A stretch of DNA of 9,331 bases from Dorea sp. (GTDB lineage Bacteria; Bacillota_A; Clostridia; Lachnospirales; Lachnospiraceae): contig JAEDLC010000071.1 in NCBI GenBank assembly GCA_016295505.1, positions 1-9,331 of the forward strand. The letters run 5' to 3'. Positions 6,306 to 9,331 of this stretch are shown here, piece after piece. Made by a program: the position numbers and the translations under genes. A model generated the notes under the pieces. It did not search any database and had not been told where the DNA came from. It saw only the letters and a program-made list of their open reading frames with translations. The first letter of the stretch is position 1; every line of letters starts with the position of its first letter.

Positions 6306-7626
6306 CAGGACAACAGAAGAAAAACTGGAAGAAGTAAGCCGAAAGATACTGGCAGTATCCAGAAATGAACTCTATATGAAGATGCGCTTTCTGGATGTGG
6401 CACTGAGCAGTCTTGTATTTGTAATGGATATCGGGGCAGACGGGCTTGGGACGGACGGGCTGTATCTGTATTATCATCCACAGTATCTGGGTGGACTGTA
6501 CCGTGAGGACAGAACAGAAGTGAACAGACGCTATCTGCATCTTGTTCTGCATGGAATCTTCCGGCATATGATCCGGAGAAACGGACGAATGGAACGTTTG
6601 TATGACCTCTCCTGTGATATTGTGACAGAATCCATCATTGACAGCATGCAGCACAGGTGTCTGCTGAAAAGCCGTTCTCCGCTGCGCAGAGAAACATATC
6701 GAAAGCTTGGAAAAGAGAGAAAGATACTGACTGCGGAAAAAGTATATGGTTCTCTCATAGAATGGAAGATGAATGAACAGGAACTGAGAAAGCTGGAACA
6801 GGAATTCCGGATGGATGATCACAGCTACTGGCCAAAAGATGATGAACAGAATAAGCAGAGTCAGATTGAGAATCAATGGCAGAGTATCAGTGAGCAGATG
6901 GAAACGGATATGGAGACATTTTCACAGGAGGCCTCGTCTGCTTCCGGTGATCTTGCTTCTCAGGTCAGGGTAGAGAACAGGGAGAGATACGATTATCGGC
7001 AGTTTCTGAGAAAATTTGCAGTTTTAAAGGAAGAGATGGCGGTGGATCCGGATGCATTTGATTATGTGTTTTACAGTTATGGATTGTCTCTGTATGGAAA
7101 TATGCCTCTGATCGAGCCGCAGGAATGGAAAGAAGTTCAGAAGGTGGAAGAATTTGTGATTGTGATCGATACTTCTATGTCCTGTTCCGGGGAACTGGTG
7201 AGGAAGTTCCTGGAGGAAACGTATGGTGTGTTGAGTGAAAATGACAGCTTTTTTCATAAGGTGAATATTCATGTCATTCAGTGTGATGATCAGGTTCAGA
7301 CTGATCAGAAAATCACCTGTAAAGAAGAACTGGAGAAGTACATGGAACATCTGGAACTTCGGGGAGAAGGCGGGACAGACTTTCGACCGGCATTTGCATA
7401 CGTAGATCAACTGATCGAAGCACATGCATTTGAGCGGCTGAAAGGACTGATCTACTTTACAGACGGTCGGGGCGTCTATCCGGCGAAAATGCCGCCGTAT
7501 GAGACTGCATTTGTATTTATGGAAGAAGATTATGAAGATGTGGATGTGCCGTCCTGGGCGATGAAGATCATACTGGAGGCAGAAGAGACAGAGCAGGATG
7601 TGAAGGGAGAAGAGTCATGGATATAA
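6295..7626 (+). CDS. vWA-like domain protein with degenerate zincin-like N-terminal domain (DUF2201/COG3864 type)
   Basis: This encodes 443 aa from TTG 6295; the longest open frame starts at 6160 but its first 45 codons lie over the LRR gene and look non-coding. The N-terminal region (about 10-160) begins with RKILAVSRNELYMKMRFLDVALSSL and matches the putative metallopeptidase domain of this family. Its motif LHLVLHGIFRH (His82, His86, His91) keeps the histidines but has Leu where HExxH enzymes have catalytic Glu. A Gln/Glu/Ser-rich linker covers about 180-225. The C-terminal domain (about 285-430) is a vWA fold with a complete MIDAS: DTSMS (Asp292, Ser294, Ser296), GGTDF (Thr361, Asp362) and FTDGRG (Asp390). 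It is cytosolic. vWA proteins of this kind pair with MoxR ATPases, as in RavA-ViaA and NorQ-NorD. It overlaps the LRR gene by 11 nt and the ATPase gene by 10 nt, so translation is probably coupled. The family call is confident; the substrate is unknown. Confidence 0.85.
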   Translation: MNYNRTTEEKLEEVSRKILAVSRNELYMKMRFLDVALSSLVFVMDIGADGLGTDGLYLYYHPQYLGGLYREDRTEVNRRYLHLVLHGIFRHMIRRNGRMERLYDLSCDIVTESIIDSMQHRCLLKSRSPLRRETYRKLGKERKILTAEKVYGSLIEWKMNEQELRKLEQEFRMDDHSYWPKDDEQNKQSQIENQWQSISEQMETDMETFSQEASSASGDLASQVRVENRERYDYRQFLRKFAVLKEEMAVDPDAFDYVFYSYGLSLYGNMPLIEPQEWKEVQKVEEFVIVIDTSMSCSGELVRKFLEETYGVLSENDSFFHKVNIHVIQCDDQVQTDQKITCKEELEKYMEHLELRGEGGTDFRPAFAYVDQLIEAHAFERLKGLIYFTDGRGVYPAKMPPYETAFVFMEEDYEDVDVPSWAMKIILEAEETEQDVKGEESWI

Positions 7627-9125
7627 AGAGAGCGAAACGGGAGATTCAGGATTCCATAGAAGCATATTTGAAAAAGGATGCGTACGGGGATTATATGATT
7701 CCGGCCATACGGCAGCGTCCGATTCTTCTGATGGGCCCTCCGGGAATCGGGAAGACGCAGATTATGGAGCAGGTTGCCAGAGAGTGCGGAATCGGTCTGG
7801 TATCTTATACGATCACACATCATACGAGGCAGAGTGCGATCGGATTACCGTTTATTCAGGAAAAGAGCTATGGTGGAAAAACCTGTTCTGTGACAGAATA
7901 TACAATGAGTGAGATCATTGCTTCTGTGTATGAAAAGATGGAGAAGACAGGAGTCAGGGAGGGAATCCTGTTTCTGGATGAGATCAACTGTGTATCGGAG
8001 ACACTTGCTCCGACGATGCTTCAGTTTCTGCAGTGTAAGATGTTTGGGAATCAGAAGGTTCCGGAAGGATGGATCATCGTTGCTGCAGGCAATCCTCCGG
8101 AATATAACAAGTCTGTCCGGGAGTTTGATGTGGTGACCCTCGATCGAATCCGGAAGATCGATGTGGAGGAAAATTACGGTGTGTGGAGAGAGTATGCTTA
8201 TCAGGCAGAGATTCATCCGGCAATTCTGGCCTATCTGGAACTTCGAAAAGATCATTTTTACCGTATGGAAACAACGGTAGACGGAAAAGTATTTGCGACT
8301 GCAAGAGGATGGGAAGACCTGTCACAGCTGTTAAAAACATACGAAGTCCTTGGGAAAAAGGCGGATCGTGAAGTGGTACATCAATATATCCAGCACTGGA
8401 AGATTGCGAAGGATTTTGCAAATTATCTGGAATTATATGAAAAATATAAAAAAGACTACGGACTGGAAAAAATTGTGGAAGGCTGCTACAGCAAGGATAC
8501 GTTGGAACAGCTTCGATATGCATCATTTGACGAGAGACTCAGTGTTGTGAATATGCTCATCGGAAGGCTGGGATCTTTTTTCAAAGCAGCATATCTGGAG
8601 GATCAGTATGTGACAATGCTGTATGAGTATCTGAGAAAGTACAGGGAAAGCCTTGAGCTTATGCCGGTTGTCAGCGATGCCAGAGATACTTATGCGAAGC
8701 TTCGGAAAGCGGAGCAGATGACAAAGCTGGAAGATCAGATCCGCAGACGGGTAACGGACACACTGGAAGAGTATGACCAGCTGACGAGGAAAGAACATCT
8801 GACAGGAGAAGATGCATTTGCACGGGTAAAAGAAGAATTCCAAAGAAAAGTGCAGGAACGGGAATCTGCCGTGGATGCGGCCATGCAGGCTCTGGAGCAT
8901 GCATTTGACTTTATGGAGGATGCATTTGGCGACAGTCAGGAGATGGTATCCTTTGTGACAGAGCTCAATACCAGTTATTACAGCATCTGGTTTTTGAAAG
9001 AAAATGACTGTGCAAAGTATTATCAATATAACAAAAGACTTCTGTTTGAAGAGCAGCATCAGGAGATCCTGTCGGAACTGGATGAGGTGGAGACGGATCT
9101 GAATACTGCGATCAAGCATTCTTAA
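7617..9125 (+). CDS. MoxR-family AAA+ ATPase with long helical C-terminal extension
   Basis: This encodes 502 aa, starting at ATG 7617 with GAAGGGAGA (7602-7610) 6 nt upstream, inside the end of the vWA gene. The AAA+ core (about 30-245) shows Walker A GPPGIGKT (40-47), Walker B GILFLDEIN (116-124, Asp121 and Glu122), sensor 1 AAGNPP (156-161, Asn159), a probable arginine finger in TLDRIRK (174-180), and sensor 2 in TARGWEDLS (228-236, Arg230). All key ATPase residues are intact. Ordinary MoxR proteins are near 300-350 aa. Here about 250 extra residues follow, mostly charged helices with coiled-coil character (about 355-440) and no membrane segment. With the vWA partner upstream it should form an ATP-driven hexameric chaperone or remodelling machine in the cytosol. 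What it remodels is unknown; the co-operonic LRR and DUF218 proteins are the obvious candidates for adaptor or client. Confidence 0.9.
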   Translation: MDIKRAKREIQDSIEAYLKKDAYGDYMIPAIRQRPILLMGPPGIGKTQIMEQVARECGIGLVSYTITHHTRQSAIGLPFIQEKSYGGKTCSVTEYTMSEIIASVYEKMEKTGVREGILFLDEINCVSETLAPTMLQFLQCKMFGNQKVPEGWIIVAAGNPPEYNKSVREFDVVTLDRIRKIDVEENYGVWREYAYQAEIHPAILAYLELRKDHFYRMETTVDGKVFATARGWEDLSQLLKTYEVLGKKADREVVHQYIQHWKIAKDFANYLELYEKYKKDYGLEKIVEGCYSKDTLEQLRYASFDERLSVVNMLIGRLGSFFKAAYLEDQYVTMLYEYLRKYRESLELMPVVSDARDTYAKLRKAEQMTKLEDQIRRRVTDTLEEYDQLTRKEHLTGEDAFARVKEEFQRKVQERESAVDAAMQALEHAFDFMEDAFGDSQEMVSFVTELNTSYYSIWFLKENDCAKYYQYNKRLLFEEQHQEILSELDEVETDLNTAIKHS

Positions 9126-9201
9126 CGGGATCTGTTTTTTGAAGAATAGAAAATACGCTGCGTAAAGGGACAGAATGTCAATGTTTTATTTAGAAAAATG
9201 A
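9126..9201 (+). other. Intergenic spacer without a convincing terminator
   Basis: After the ATPase stop codon there is no GC-rich hairpin with a T tract. Only small inverted repeats occur: TACGC-T-GCGTA (9154-9164, loop too small to fold) and GACA-GAA-TGTC (9169-9179, 4-bp stem followed by a T-rich stretch). Read-through of the operon into the riboswitch region is therefore possible. Confidence 0.5.
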
Positions 9202-9230
9202 TTGACAACCTTCCGATTCATTCGTATAAT
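9202..9230 (+). promoter_or_regulatory. Consensus sigma-A promoter upstream of the riboswitch
   Basis: TTGACA (9202-9207), a spacer of exactly 17 nt, and TATAAT (9225-9230) match the housekeeping consensus perfectly. Transcription should start near 9237, just before the P1 stem of the riboswitch at 9240. A strong promoter fits a gene controlled mainly by its leader RNA. Confidence 0.93.
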
Positions 9231-9239
9231 TAACATCAA

Positions 9240-9331
9240 CGGTAAGGGAGTAGTTGGCGCGCACGCGTAGTTTTGTCAACATACTGATGCATGATGCATC
9301 TGGCATTACTTTAAATGATGAGACTTATCCG
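9240..9331 (+). promoter_or_regulatory. yybP-ykoY (manganese) riboswitch aptamer
   Basis: The RNA has the hallmarks of the yybP-ykoY family, which senses Mn2+ and turns on metal export genes. P1 forms between CGGTAAG (9240-9246) and CTTATCCG (9324-9331) with one bulged T at 9328. The conserved 5' loop GGGAGTAG (9246-9253), GTCAACATACTG (9275-9286), and ACTTTAAATGATGAGAC (9308-9324, ending in the conserved GAGAC) are all present. A hairpin GATGCA-TGA-TGCATC (9286-9300) fits the variable stem between them. The aptamer ends exactly at the window edge, so the expression platform and the regulated gene (typically a P-type ATPase, TerC, MntP or TMEM165-like transporter) lie outside. Assignment rests on recalled consensus, without a covariance-model score. 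Confidence 0.85.

Noticed and set aside
4624..9125. Possibility that the LRR-vWA-MoxR set is a mobile defence island
   Set aside because: No integrase, transposase, att-like repeats or shift in base composition is visible, and the genes look like their neighbours in codon use. A conflict role cannot be excluded but has no direct support here.
9154..9164. Palindrome TACGC-T-GCGTA as a terminator
   Set aside because: The loop of one base cannot form and no T tract follows; at most a small protein-binding site.

Overview
The window looks like a chromosomal segment of a low-to-medium GC, spore-forming, Gram-positive anaerobe. It is most likely a gut Lachnospiraceae-type Clostridium relative (Dorea/Blautia/Coprococcus-like). 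That placement is inferred from A/G-rich Shine-Dalgarno sequences, sigma-A promoters, a PdaA-type spore-cortex deacetylase, a cohesin-type membrane protein, BspA-like leucine-rich repeats and a yybP-ykoY riboswitch. No rRNA, tRNA, CRISPR array, transposase or phage gene is visible.

Left part (1-1730): the last codons of an upstream gene ending in a Gly/Thr-rich decapeptide repeat, then a type I membrane protein with signal peptide, cohesin-like domain, one membrane helix and a very acidic cytoplasmic tail. A strong 13-bp terminator closes this unit. Centre (1741-4579): a monocistronic glmS (glucosamine-6-phosphate synthase) whose short leader carries a 7+7 bp inverted repeat and has no room for a glmS ribozyme. 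glmS converges on a minus-strand pdaA-like polysaccharide deacetylase, and the two share a bidirectional terminator built on a perfect 18-nt palindrome. GlmS feeds amino-sugars into peptidoglycan and PdaA modifies peptidoglycan, so both belong to wall metabolism, though they are transcribed separately.

Right part (4638-9125): a good sigma-A promoter drives a compact four-gene operon. It encodes a membrane-anchored DUF218/YdcF-like protein, a cytosolic BspA-type leucine-rich-repeat protein, a vWA-like protein of the DUF2201/COG3864 type, and a MoxR-type AAA+ ATPase with a long helical C-terminus. The last three are tightly coupled: overlaps of 11 and 10 nt, with a TTG start for the vWA gene. 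MoxR + vWA pairs are known chaperone or maturation machines (RavA-ViaA, NorQ-NorD, CbbQ-CbbO). The LRR protein and the YdcF-like protein are the unexplained partners, making this the best candidate for an undescribed system here.

Right end (9126-9331): a consensus sigma-A promoter (TTGACA-17-TATAAT) followed by a yybP-ykoY (Mn2+) riboswitch aptamer whose closing P1 stem ends on the last base of the window. It should control a metal-transport gene lying just outside.
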